A stretch of DNA of 64,000 nucleotides from Kribbella voronezhensis (GTDB taxonomy: Bacteria > Actinomycetota > Actinomycetes > Propionibacteriales > Kribbellaceae). The DNA is taken from the NCBI RefSeq assembly GCF_004365175.1, contig NZ_SOCE01000001.1, positions 4,781,403-4,845,402 of the forward strand, given 5' to 3'. This document shows positions 1 through 7,999 of the stretch, piece after piece. The notes beneath the pieces were generated by a model. That model did no database searches. It was not told the origin of the DNA and was given only the letters and a program-made list of their open reading frames with translations. Each line of letters starts with the position of its first letter. The first letter of the stretch is position 1. The position numbers and the translations under genes were made by a program.

Positions 1-1
1 G

Positions 2-565
2 AACCCTGGCCAGGCTGCGCTCAAGGCCGCGGTGAAGGCCGGTACGTCGAAGATCTTCACCTCGTCGGCCGGCTGGCTGCTGGCGAACAAGCTGCTGCTG
101 ACGTGGCTGTGGAGCGACCTCGACCAGCTCGCCGCGGAAGATCAGGAGCTGGTACGCCGGCACGTCCCGTGGAGCCGCATGCTGACGGCCGACCTGGTCG
201 ACGACGCCCTTGCCAGGCAGGCCGAACTGGTGCTCAAGCCTGCCGACGAGTACGGCGGCTCGGGGGTCCTGGTGGGCCACGAGACCGACCCGGACGAATG
301 GCGAGCAGGCCTCGCCGAAGGCGTTCGGCGTGGCGACTTCCTGCTCCAGGACTACGTCCGGCCGGATCGCCTGACGATGGACTTCACCAACCTGGAGACC
401 GGTGAGCAGCTGCGGACCGACGTGCCGTACTCGGTCGGGCCGTACACGTTCGGACGGCAGTCCTTCGGGTGCTTCCTCCGCGTCGGGTCGCACGAGCACG
501 GCGAAGTACTGAATCTGAAGCGGGCCGTCCATGTCACTGGGCCGCTGCTGGTGTCGCCGCGATGA
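2..565 (+). CDS. ATP-grasp-like ligase, C-terminal part (cut by window start)
   Basis: Only the last about 188 residues are visible; the reading frame is open to the first base, so the gene starts upstream. It is a clear paralogue of the next gene: both share the stretch LVLKPADE(Y/F)GGSGV, a conserved lysine followed by a glycine-rich loop as in ATP-grasp nucleotide-binding domains, then (V/L)QDY-RPDR(L/M)TMDF and the C-terminal motif GEVLNLKR-VHVTG. ATP-grasp enzymes activate a carboxylate as acyl phosphate and join it to an amine or thiol. The stop codon overlaps the next start (ATGA), so the two proteins are probably made together. An internal GTG at 32 is not a credible start because homology extends upstream of it. 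The family call is good; the substrate is unknown. Confidence 0.75.
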   Translation, partial: NPGQAALKAAVKAGTSKIFTSSAGWLLANKLLLTWLWSDLDQLAAEDQELVRRHVPWSRMLTADLVDDALARQAELVLKPADEYGGSGVLVGHETDPDEWRAGLAEGVRRGDFLLQDYVRPDRLTMDFTNLETGEQLRTDVPYSVGPYTFGRQSFGCFLRVGSHEHGEVLNLKRAVHVTGPLLVSPR

Positions 566-1926
566 CAGCGTTCGACTGGGCCGACCGGCCCGGTTTCGAT
601 GCCTGGGGCAACTTGGCGGACGGCCTGCGAGCCGACATCCTGGCGGCCGGTGGGACGGGGTGGCAGGACGTCTTCCACGAGATCGCCACCTACAACGAGA
701 CCTGGCGCCCATTGCGGCCGGTTCTGATGGACAAGGCGTGGCTGGAAGAGCTTTACGCGCTGAGCGACCGGATGCTGCAATTGCTGTTCGACTGCTGCCG
801 CCGCCGGGCCAGTACGGCGGGGGAGCTGCGGAAACTGCTCGGGATCCCGGATGGCCGGGTCGAGTTCCTCGACGACTCCGAGCCGCTCGGCGAGCACCTG
901 CTGATGTCGGGCCGCCCGGACATCCTGCTCACCGACGGCGTACCGAAGTTCGTGGAGTTCAACGTCGGCAGCGATGTCGGCAGCGTCTGGGACTCCGAGA
1001 AGGTCTCGGCCCGCTTCCTCGATCTCTTCCGTACGACGGGGTTGGCGGACCGGCTTCCGGTGGAGGCGCCGCTGTCGGCGGTCGACCGGCGTTACGCCGC
1101 GATCCGCGAGACGCTCGGGTTGCCCGCCGGCGCCCGGCTGACGATGGTGTTCCGGACGGATGGCGAGTATCCGGAGTCGCACGATCCGGAGAAGCTGGTC
1201 GAGTTGCTGCAGCCGTTCGTCGTACGGGGGCGTGAGAACGGCTACGACATGGACGTGCAGCCGGTCGACTGGCTGACGCTGGGGTCCGATGACCAGTTGA
1301 TCGGCCGGGGGCGCCGGGTCGAGGCGATCCTTCGGCTGTTCGTGTGTTCGGAGATGTCGCCGACCGTCGGCTTGCGGGCGATCAAGGACGCCTTGCAGGC
1401 CGGGACGGCGTCGTTGTTCACCTCTGCCGCGTCGTGGTTGATCAGCAACAAGTTGGTGTTCGCGTGGTTGTGGGAGGACGCGGCTGAGCTTCCTCCTGAG
1501 GATGCTGCCTTGGTTCGTGCGCACCTGCCGCGGACGCGGATGCTGACCTCCGCGCTGGTGCCGTCCGTCCTGGCTGAGCGGGAGCAGTTGGTGCTCAAGC
1601 CCGCGGACGAGTTCGGTGGCTCGGGAGTTGTGGTCGGGCGGGAGGCGTCGCCGGAAGAGTGGACGGCGTTGGTTTCGGAGGGCGTCACTGAAGGGCTGCA
1701 CCTGGTGCAGGACTACACGCGTCCGGACCGGATGACGATGGACTTCGTGCACCTGGAGTCCGGGGTGCACGAGGAGGCCCAGGTCCCGTTCTCGATCGGG
1801 CCGTACACCTTCGGCCGGCAGGGAGCCGGTTGCTACGTCCGAATCGGGAGCCAGGGCGAAGGTGAGGTCCTGAACCTCAAGCGCAACGTGCACGTCACCG
1901 GCTCGCTGCTGCTCGGTGACGCGTGA
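562..1926 (+). CDS. ATP-grasp-like ligase (probably circularly permuted type), tandem paralogue
   Basis: 454 residues. An N-terminal half with the motif FVEFNVGSDVGS (about residues 131-142) and a C-terminal half with LVLKPADEFGGSGVVVG (about 345-361) resemble circularly permuted ATP-grasp proteins such as glutathionylspermidine synthase, where an EFN segment lies far upstream of the KP..GG-G nucleotide loop. Members form amide bonds using ATP. The start is the ATG that overlaps the previous stop (ATGA), which indicates translational coupling. It lies in a cluster with arylglycine-type enzymes, P450s and exporters and no NRPS, so a role as peptide or amide ligase in a secondary metabolite is plausible but inferred. 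Two copies side by side suggest either two successive couplings or a heteromer. Confidence 0.7.
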   Translation: MTAFDWADRPGFDAWGNLADGLRADILAAGGTGWQDVFHEIATYNETWRPLRPVLMDKAWLEELYALSDRMLQLLFDCCRRRASTAGELRKLLGIPDGRVEFLDDSEPLGEHLLMSGRPDILLTDGVPKFVEFNVGSDVGSVWDSEKVSARFLDLFRTTGLADRLPVEAPLSAVDRRYAAIRETLGLPAGARLTMVFRTDGEYPESHDPEKLVELLQPFVVRGRENGYDMDVQPVDWLTLGSDDQLIGRGRRVEAILRLFVCSEMSPTVGLRAIKDALQAGTASLFTSAASWLISNKLVFAWLWEDAAELPPEDAALVRAHLPRTRMLTSALVPSVLAEREQLVLKPADEFGGSGVVVGREASPEEWTALVSEGVTEGLHLVQDYTRPDRMTMDFVHLESGVHEEAQVPFSIGPYTFGRQGAGCYVRIGSQGEGEVLNLKRNVHVTGSLLLGDA

Positions 1927-1928
1927 TG

Positions 1929-2900
1929 TCAGCGGTACTCCAGTACCCGTGGCCCGACCGCCGGTTGGTGGATCGCGCTTCTGGTGAGGCCGGCGGCGGT
2001 CGCGAGTTCGTCGTACTCGGCCAGTGTGCGCTCCCGGCCGTGGCCGAGGACGAGCATCAGCAGGTCCATCGAGGCGAAGGCGATCGGCGAGGTCTCGGCG
2101 GACTCGACCACCAGCACGCAGCCACCCGGCTTGAGGGCCCGGGCGGCCTGGCGCAGCGCATCGGTGGCGGCCTCGTCCTCGAAAGAATGCAGCAGATAGC
2201 GGAACACGAAGACGTCCGCGCTGGGCAACTCGAGCTCGAACAGATCACCGGCCAGTACGTCGGTGCGCTCGGTCAGCTGCTTCGCTCGGAAGCGTTCCAG
2301 AGCAGCGGGTGCACTGACGGGCAGGTCGACCAGGGTGCCGCGCAGGTGCGGGAGTGCTTCGAGCAGGCCGACCAGTTGGGCACCCGTGCCGCCGCCGACG
2401 TCGACGACATGCCCGTACGCCGACCAGTCGAGCGCGGCCGCGAGCAGCGGCGCCTCCTGGACGGCGCGGATCTCCATCAACTCGTCGTACGACCCGGCTG
2501 CCTTGGGATCGAGGCTGGTCTTGTTGCCGGCGGCAACCGGCCCGCCGGCTTTCACGGTGCCGAGCAGCTCGAAGAAGGCACGGTCCATGTGGCCGCCGAA
2601 GCCGTCCAGGTCCAGCCAGCGGCGCAGGCCGCCGGGTGCGTCGTCGAGCAGCCACTTTCCGGACTCGCCGAGCTCGTATCCGGTGGCGGTGCCGCTGAAG
2701 ATGCCGCGGGCAACCAGGTAGCGCATCAGCCGGCTGAGGGCCTGCTCGTCGGCTCCGGCCTTGTCGGCCAGGGCGCTCAGCTCGATCGGGCCGGCGGCGA
2801 GCAGATCGGCCAGTCGCAGGGTGGCGGCCGCCCGGAGCGCCATCGGCGGGATCAGATCGGCCATCGCGGCCAGCTCGGCGGGACCCAGTGGGTCGGTCAT
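1929..2900 (-). CDS. SAM-dependent O-methyltransferase (Methyltransf_2 type)
   Basis: 323 residues. The N-terminal winged-helix dimerisation domain (about residues 15-95, with a run beginning LRLADLLAAGPIELSALADKAG) and the Rossmann domain with VVDVGGGTGAQLVGLLEALP (motif I, about 175) and LKPGGCVLVVE are typical of plant- and polyketide-type small-molecule O-methyltransferases. It would transfer a methyl group from SAM to a hydroxyl, probably phenolic. The start ATG at 2900 overlaps the stop of the upstream MFS exporter gene by 4 bp, so the two form one leftward operon. Its stop lies 2 bp from the stop of the rightward ATP-grasp gene. Start chosen by this coupling. Confidence 0.85.
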   Translation of the reverse strand: MTDPLGPAELAAMADLIPPMALRAAATLRLADLLAAGPIELSALADKAGADEQALSRLMRYLVARGIFSGTATGYELGESGKWLLDDAPGGLRRWLDLDGFGGHMDRAFFELLGTVKAGGPVAAGNKTSLDPKAAGSYDELMEIRAVQEAPLLAAALDWSAYGHVVDVGGGTGAQLVGLLEALPHLRGTLVDLPVSAPAALERFRAKQLTERTDVLAGDLFELELPSADVFVFRYLLHSFEDEAATDALRQAARALKPGGCVLVVESAETSPIAFASMDLLMLVLGHGRERTLAEYDELATAAGLTRSAIHQPAVGPRVLEYR

Positions 2901-4153
2901 CCTGACTCTCCTGTCGATTGCGCTACGGGGGTCTGCTCGGGCTTCTGTGCGGCGCCGCGCAGGTGTCTGGCCAGCGGGATCACGGTGGCGGCCAGCAGCA
3001 CCAGTGCGGAGACGAGGATGGTGGCCTGCAGCCCGATCCCGGCGACGGCCGCGCCGGTCAGTGCGCTGCCCAGCGGGATGCCGGCGACCGCGACCGCACC
3101 GACGACGCCGAAGACCCGGGTCTGGAGCTCGACCGGGATCCGCTCGTACAGCACCGCGCCGACGACGGGATTCACGCCGGCCATTCCGAGGCCCGCGAAG
3201 AATGTCACCACCAGGACCACGGTGAGGTTGCCGGTGAGGCCGAGGACGAGAATCTTCGGCGCCCCGCCGATCGCCGCTCCGACGAAGAACGACAGCATTT
3301 GCGGAATCTTTGTCGCAAAGATCGTGAAAAGCAGGTTGCCGGCCAGCGAACCGGCCGCGAAAACTCCCATGATCCAGCCGAGTCCGGTCGCCGAGCCGAA
3401 TTCCTCGCGAACCCACAGCGGCAGCAGCACGACGCCGTTCGCGTATTGGAAGAAATTAACCATGAACAGCATTCCGAGCATACCGAGCAGAATGCGGTCG
3501 GAGCGCAGGAACGCGAACCCGCCGGTCAGGGCTCGCCAGTACGGCTCCTTGGCCGGTGTGGCGGTTTCGGGCTCAGCTGCGGGGTTGACCAGCAGGCCGA
3601 CCAGGAGCGCCGCGACGGCGTACGTGCCGGCGTCGAGCCAGATCGTGTGGTGGGGCCCGATGGTTGCGACCAGGACGCCGGCCAGTGGGCCGCCGATCAG
3701 CCCCGAGGTGCGGTTCATCGCCTCATATGCGCTGGTCACGCGCAACATCGGGATGCCGGACTCGGCTGTGGTGGGACGCAGCAGCACGTGCTTCGTGCGG
3801 TCGCTGACGCCGCGCAGACCGCCTGAGACGCCGATCAGCAGGCAGAGTTGGACGAAGCCGAGTTGGCCGATCGCGGCCACCAGGCCCATCGCCACCGCGG
3901 AGCCCAGGTCGCAGCAGACCGACGTACGGCGCATGCCGAAACGGTCCGCGATCGGTGCCGCGAGCACGCTCGTCAGCAGGTACGGAATCATTTCCGACGC
4001 GGCCACCAGGCCCATCTTCGCGGCACTGCCCGTGCTGATCAGGACAAGCCACGGAATTGCCACCAGAGAAAACCGGCTGCCGAATGTCGAGAACACATCG
4101 GCGGTGAGTAGTGCGTAAAGACCGAGTCGTTTGCCCCGGACCTTCTCCGGCAT
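2897..4153 (-). CDS. MFS exporter (first of two paralogues in the cluster)
   Basis: 418 residues, about 12 hydrophobic segments. The N-terminus (LYALLTADVFSTFGSRFSLV) and the cytoplasmic loop motif DRFGMRRTSV after TM2 match drug-efflux MFS proteins of the enterobactin exporter or macrolide-efflux type. It is clearly related along its whole length to the protein encoded at 7996-9234 (shared AIPWLVL-TTGS-AKMGLVA and LQTRVFGV-GA). I chose the ATG at 4153 because AGGGGG lies about 6 nt upstream; a GTG two codons earlier would have no room for a ribosome site. Likely role: export of the cluster product or self-protection. Co-transcribed with the methyltransferase. Confidence 0.85.
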   Translation of the reverse strand: MPEKVRGKRLGLYALLTADVFSTFGSRFSLVAIPWLVLISTGSAAKMGLVAASEMIPYLLTSVLAAPIADRFGMRRTSVCCDLGSAVAMGLVAAIGQLGFVQLCLLIGVSGGLRGVSDRTKHVLLRPTTAESGIPMLRVTSAYEAMNRTSGLIGGPLAGVLVATIGPHHTIWLDAGTYAVAALLVGLLVNPAAEPETATPAKEPYWRALTGGFAFLRSDRILLGMLGMLFMVNFFQYANGVVLLPLWVREEFGSATGLGWIMGVFAAGSLAGNLLFTIFATKIPQMLSFFVGAAIGGAPKILVLGLTGNLTVVLVVTFFAGLGMAGVNPVVGAVLYERIPVELQTRVFGVVGAVAVAGIPLGSALTGAAVAGIGLQATILVSALVLLAATVIPLARHLRGAAQKPEQTPVAQSTGESG

Positions 4154-4311
4154 GGTCACCCCCTGCTGCGTCGAGACCGCCCCCGAGGCACACAGTACGA
4201 CATGGAAAAGGTTCAGGTAAGTGCTCCGGTGGGGGATTCAGCGGAGATTTGGAGAATGCCGAGGCTGCATTTTGCCGCGCCCGGAAACGGGTGCACTCAG
4301 GGGAGGAAGAC

Positions 4312-5586
4312 ATGACGGAGATCACTGGGGACGCGGAGCGGATCGTGGCGGCGCTGGCGGCCGGTGGCGGGCAACTGGACCCGTACCCGCTGTACGCCGA
4401 GCTGCACGAGCTGGGGCAGGCGAGCGCGTTGACCTCCGGCAAGCTGCCGTACGCCGCGGCCGCCTACGGGTACCGGGCGGTCGACCAGATCATGCGGGAC
4501 GCGACCTTCGAGGTGCACGACGCGCTCCGGCTGGAGCCGATGAGCCCGACCTGGCGCGAGCACCCGGTCCTGGTCACGTTGATGAACTCGATGATGTTCA
4601 GCAACGGCGACCGGCACGGCCGGATGCGCGCGCTGTTCCGCAAGGTGTTCACGCCGCGCCGGGTGCAGGAGATGGAACCCGACGTGATCGCGATCGCCGC
4701 CGAGCTGCTGGACCGGATCGAGCTGCTGGGTGCGGGGGGCGCCGAGGTCGACTACATGGCCGAGTTCGCCTATCTGCTGCCCGCGCGGGTGGTCGGCCGG
4801 CTGCTCGGGCTGCCGGACGACGACATCAGCTGGTTCCGCGCGCAGGTGGACGTGATCAACGACTGGCTGGACTTCCGCCGCAAAGGGCCCGAGGTGCTCG
4901 CCGCTGCCGATCAGGCGGCCGCCGACATCACGACGTACTACCTGGATCTGATCGCGCAGCGCCGGGCGAAGCCTGAGGGAGACCTGATCAGCGACCTGAC
5001 CCGGGCGGTTGCCGACGGCACCCATCAGGTGACCGATCTGGAGCTGGTCGGCAACCTGCTGGTGCTCTTCAACGCCAGCTTCAGCACCACGATCCACCTG
5101 TTCGGCAACGCGCTACCGCTGTTGCTGGGTAGTTCTGACGGGCGGGCGCAGCTGTTGAAGGACCCGGCGGCGTACGTCGAGGAGGTGCTGCGGTACGACA
5201 CCCCGGCGCATGTGTTCATCCGGCTGGCGAGTCGGGACACCGAGTTCCTCGGCGTACCGCTGAAGGAGGGGCAGCTGGTCGCAGTACTGACGGGGGCGGC
5301 CAACCGGGATCCGCGGCGGTTCGCCGAGCCGGACCGGTTCGATCCGGACCGGCCGGACAACCAGCCGATCAGCTTCGGTGCCGGCGCGCACTACTGCCTG
5401 GGAGCCGCACTCGCCCGGACCGAGGCGCAACTGGCCCTGCCGATGGTCGTCGAGCGGTTCCCGCAGTTGGCACTCGGCAGCGAGCCGGTCCGCACCGACC
5501 AGTTCATCCTGCGCGGCTACAAGTCGCTGCCGGTCACCGTCTCGTCGCTGGTTACGGCCGGGGGTAGTGCTGATGCATCAGGGTGA
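4312..5586 (+). CDS. Cytochrome P450 (cluster paralogue 1)
   Basis: 424 residues. Heme-binding motif SFGAGAHYCLGAALAR with the cysteine ligand near residue 365; ExxR as EEVLR in the K helix; meander ANRDPRRF present. The I helix reads LFNASFSTTIHLFGN, where most bacterial P450s have AG(D/H)(D/E)TT: the acidic residue is serine and the glycine is serine, while the threonine is kept. The two P450s at 12313 and 13521 are close paralogues. GAGGA precedes the ATG by about 6 nt. It probably oxidises the cluster product or a precursor. The 3' end overlaps the convergent SDR gene by 35 bp. Family is certain, substrate unknown. Confidence 0.93.
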   Translation: MTEITGDAERIVAALAAGGGQLDPYPLYAELHELGQASALTSGKLPYAAAAYGYRAVDQIMRDATFEVHDALRLEPMSPTWREHPVLVTLMNSMMFSNGDRHGRMRALFRKVFTPRRVQEMEPDVIAIAAELLDRIELLGAGGAEVDYMAEFAYLLPARVVGRLLGLPDDDISWFRAQVDVINDWLDFRRKGPEVLAAADQAAADITTYYLDLIAQRRAKPEGDLISDLTRAVADGTHQVTDLELVGNLLVLFNASFSTTIHLFGNALPLLLGSSDGRAQLLKDPAAYVEEVLRYDTPAHVFIRLASRDTEFLGVPLKEGQLVAVLTGAANRDPRRFAEPDRFDPDRPDNQPISFGAGAHYCLGAALARTEAQLALPMVVERFPQLALGSEPVRTDQFILRGYKSLPVTVSSLVTAGGSADASG

Positions 5587-6253
5587 TGTCCTTCAGTTCC
5601 GCGTCGCGCGGCATGTCCAGCACGTTGCGGATGGTCCGGGCCATCGTCTCGGGCTGCACCCACTCGTCCGGCTGGTACTCCTTGCCCTCCTGCGCGTGCA
5701 CCTTCGCCTGCAGCGGCGTGGCGACGCGGCTGGCGAAGATGCTGCTCACCCGGACCCCCTTGTCGAACTCCTCCAGCCGGAGCGTCTCGGCGAACGCCTT
5801 GAGGCCGTACTTGCTCATCGTGTAGCCGATCCAGCCCGGCCACGGGTAGAGGCCGACGAGCGAGTTGACCAGTACGACGGTGCCGCGGCCTGCCCGGAGC
5901 GCAGGCAGGGCGAGCCGGGTCAGCTCGGATGGGCCGACCAGGTTCACCTCGAGATGCTCGCGGATGATCGCCGGGTCGCTGTCCTCGAACGGGCGGCCCT
6001 CGCAGATGCCGGCCGCATGCACGACTCCGGCGAGACGGTCGGGGAAGGTGAGCGTGCCGGCCAGGGTGTCGGCGTGGCCGATGTCCCCGGTCAGCACCTG
6101 GCTGCCGGGCAGTTCCACGGCCAGCTTGTCGAGCGCTTCGCGGTTGCGCCCGAACAGCACCAGGGCGCGGCCATCGGCGTACAGCAGCCGGGCCAGTGTG
6201 CTGCCGATGCAGCCCGAGGCGCCGGAGATCAGGATCGCGTCGTTGTCAGCCAT
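5552..6253 (-). CDS. Short-chain dehydrogenase/reductase
   Basis: 233 residues. The N-terminal nucleotide site is ISGASGCIGSTLARLL, and the catalytic residues are seen as VNSLVGLYPWPGWIGYTMSKYG (Ser, Tyr-xxx-Lys). Classical SDRs oxidise or reduce alcohols and ketones with NAD(P). I start at the ATG at 6253 because the fold begins directly with it; an ATG at 6280 would add nine residues but has no ribosome site either. The gene is convergent with the P450 and divergent from the acetyltransferase 65 bp away. A tailoring role in the cluster is inferred from position. Confidence 0.85.
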   Translation of the reverse strand: MADNDAILISGASGCIGSTLARLLYADGRALVLFGRNREALDKLAVELPGSQVLTGDIGHADTLAGTLTFPDRLAGVVHAAGICEGRPFEDSDPAIIREHLEVNLVGPSELTRLALPALRAGRGTVVLVNSLVGLYPWPGWIGYTMSKYGLKAFAETLRLEEFDKGVRVSSIFASRVATPLQAKVHAQEGKEYQPDEWVQPETMARTIRNVLDMPRDAELKDITLMHQHYPRP

Positions 6254-6318
6254 GGCCGGACTGTAGACGAAGTCGGGCATTTTCGGCAGTGTTCGGAAAT
6301 CACCATCAGGGGATCACC

Positions 6319-6999
6319 GTGAGCGAGGAGCAGCCAGTGTCGAGTGCGCCCAACCCAAATGTCATCTACCCATTCTCCGATCGTCGGCGCACTGTTTTCC
6401 TGAAACCCCTGATTACGGTTCCCTATGTCCAAATCGGGGAATTCACCTATTACGACGACCCGGATGACGCGGCCGGTTTCGAGCGCAACAATGTGCTTTA
6501 TCCGTTCGGCCCGGAGAAGCTGATCATCGGCAAGTACTGCCCGATCGCGGCCAAGGCGACCTTCCTGCTCTCCTCCGCCAACCACCCGCTGGTCGGCGTG
6601 ACGGCGTACCCGTTCTTCATCTTCGGCGGCGAGTGGGCCGAGCGGACCCTCGAGCCTGCCCTGGGCGCCCCACGCAAGGGCGACACGGTGGTCGGCAACG
6701 ACGTCTGGATCGGGTACGGCGTCACCGTGATGCCCGGCGTGACGATCGGCGACGGCGCGATCATCGCCACGGGAGCCGTGGTGACCACCGACGTCCCGCC
6801 GTACTGCGTCGTCGGCGGCAACCCGGCGCGCGTCATCAAGCAGCGGTACCCCGAGGAAGACGTCGCTCGCCTCCTCCGAGCCGCCTGGTGGGACTGGCCG
6901 GTAGAGCTCGTCACCGAACACGCCCACACCATCTTCACCGGCACCCCGCGGGAGGTCGAGGAGATCGCGCTCAAGGCGGGGTTGGTGGAGGAGGAGTAG
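6319..6999 (+). CDS. Hexapeptide-repeat O-acetyltransferase (Vat/CatB type)
   Basis: 226 residues. The left-handed beta-helix is visible from about residue 120: a run of hexapeptides GNDVWIGYGVTVMPGVTIGD followed by GAIIATGAVVTTDVPPY and GNPARVIKQRY, which is the signature of the xenobiotic acetyltransferase (streptogramin A or chloramphenicol) family. The helix is interrupted by the loop with NHPLVG, whose histidine is the family's catalytic base. The GTG start is chosen because AGGGG lies 6 nt upstream. It would acetylate a hydroxyl using acetyl-CoA, either as a tailoring step or as self-resistance; the sequence does not decide between these. Confidence 0.88.
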   Translation: MSEEQPVSSAPNPNVIYPFSDRRRTVFLKPLITVPYVQIGEFTYYDDPDDAAGFERNNVLYPFGPEKLIIGKYCPIAAKATFLLSSANHPLVGVTAYPFFIFGGEWAERTLEPALGAPRKGDTVVGNDVWIGYGVTVMPGVTIGDGAIIATGAVVTTDVPPYCVVGGNPARVIKQRYPEEDVARLLRAAWWDWPVELVTEHAHTIFTGTPREVEEIALKAGLVEEE

Positions 7000-7003
7000 G
7001 GGC

Positions 7004-7333
7004 GTGTAGCCCACGCCACCACCCCGCCCATGCGGGGTGCCTGGGCGGCGATCGTGCTGTGACGCACGAGCCGAGATGCCGCTGAGCTGCACACCTGGAA
7101 GACAGGCCTGCGAGCTCGCACCAGAGCGCGCAGTAGCTACCGGGTGGCTCGCCTTGGCGACTCCCGCACCTTGGCCACCGCGGCGATGCGCCGGTCCGAA
7201 CCCGCCTTCCCTCACCCGCACATGACGGCGAGCCCGAGCCAGGCACCCACCAAGCGGGCGACGGAGGAACCCGCGCCTAGGGGTGGGAGCCAGCCGCCGG
7301 AGGACGCGACGCAGGAGCGCCCGTGGGCTACAC
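7004..7333. repeat. Gap with 12-bp terminal inverted repeats (MITE-like)
   Basis: The 328-bp gene-free stretch after the acetyltransferase is bounded by a perfect 12-bp inverted repeat, GTGTAGCCCACG at 7004-7015 and CGTGGGCTACAC at 7322-7333. The right copy enters the last codons of the SGNH hydrolase gene. No target-site duplication is obvious and there is no transposase. The right flank read on the minus strand (GTAGCCCAC, then GGCGCTCCTGCGTCGCG) resembles the 78-bp repeat unit downstream of groEL, so it may belong to one dispersed family. It is either a mobile-element remnant or simply a structured intergenic region. Confidence 0.45.
7020..7039. terminator. Hairpin just after the acetyltransferase gene
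   Basis: A perfect 8-bp stem, CACCCCGC - CCAT - GCGGGGTG, lies 20 nt after the acetyltransferase stop. No uridine run follows, so termination is possible but not certain. Confidence 0.4.
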
Positions 7334-7999
7334 CCGCTGCAAGTGCTCACCCAGGCGGCGGACGGTGACGGCTGCGGCTACCGCGTCGCTGCGGGCGTTG
7401 CCGTGGCGGCCGTCGGCGCTGTACAGGCCTGGGTCGGTGGAGAGCGGGTGGTCGGTGAGGTGGACGTGGATGGTGTTCAGGCGGGCGGCCATCGACTGGG
7501 TGCGCTCGGCCAGCACGCTCATGCGGGTGCGGAGGCCGGGGCGGAGCCAGTCGACGACGGCGGGGGAGTAGCCGACGTTGAACATGCCGAGGGTGATGAC
7601 GTCGGCGCCGGCCGACTGCAACGCGGCGACCATTGCGGTCAGCTCGGCGTCGACGGCGTCCGGGTTGTAGCGGGCGCTGAAGGCGTCGTTCCCGCCACCG
7701 ACGACCAGGGCCAGATCCGGCTCGAAGGCGAGCGCTGGTTCCAGCTGTTGAGCGCGGATCTCGTGCGCCCGCAGCCCGCTCACACCCAGGTTCAAGTACT
7801 CCAGCGACGGCCCGGCTGACCGCAGCTCAAAAGCCAGCCGATCAGCCCACTGCAGGTCGCTGTAGCCGGGCACTGGCTCGCACAGCCCTTCGGCGACGCT
7901 GTCACCCAGTACTACGAATCGCCGCCACGGGTGACCGGTCAGCAGCTTCAAAGACTCGCCCTCGGCGAGGCAGTACTCGTCGGTGGCCTCGGTGGTCAT
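7328..7999 (-). CDS. SGNH/GDSL hydrolase, cytoplasmic
   Basis: 223 residues, no signal peptide. All four SGNH blocks are visible: VVLGDSVAEG (Ser), GVSGLRAHEI (Gly), GGGNDAF (Asn) and DGRHGNARSDAV (His near the C-terminus). Such enzymes cleave esters or thioesters, or act as acyltransferases. The start overlaps the stop of the upstream MFS gene by 4 bp, so it is the last gene of the leftward operon acyl ligase - MFS - SGNH hydrolase. A role in deacylation during biosynthesis is possible. Its 3' end holds the right arm of the inverted repeat described for 7004-7333. Confidence 0.85.
   Translation of the reverse strand: MTTEATDEYCLAEGESLKLLTGHPWRRFVVLGDSVAEGLCEPVPGYSDLQWADRLAFELRSAGPSLEYLNLGVSGLRAHEIRAQQLEPALAFEPDLALVVGGGNDAFSARYNPDAVDAELTAMVAALQSAGADVITLGMFNVGYSPAVVDWLRPGLRTRMSVLAERTQSMAARLNTIHVHLTDHPLSTDPGLYSADGRHGNARSDAVAAAVTVRRLGEHLQRV

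Noticed and set aside
1923..4118. Open reading frame of about 730 codons on the plus strand
   Set aside because: It lies antisense to the methyltransferase and MFS genes; its composition (runs of Arg, Pro, Ser, Thr) is a GC-rich shadow and shows no domain.
7004..7333. Complete insertion sequence
   Set aside because: Only 330 bp, no transposase frame and no clear target duplication; kept as MITE-like at most.
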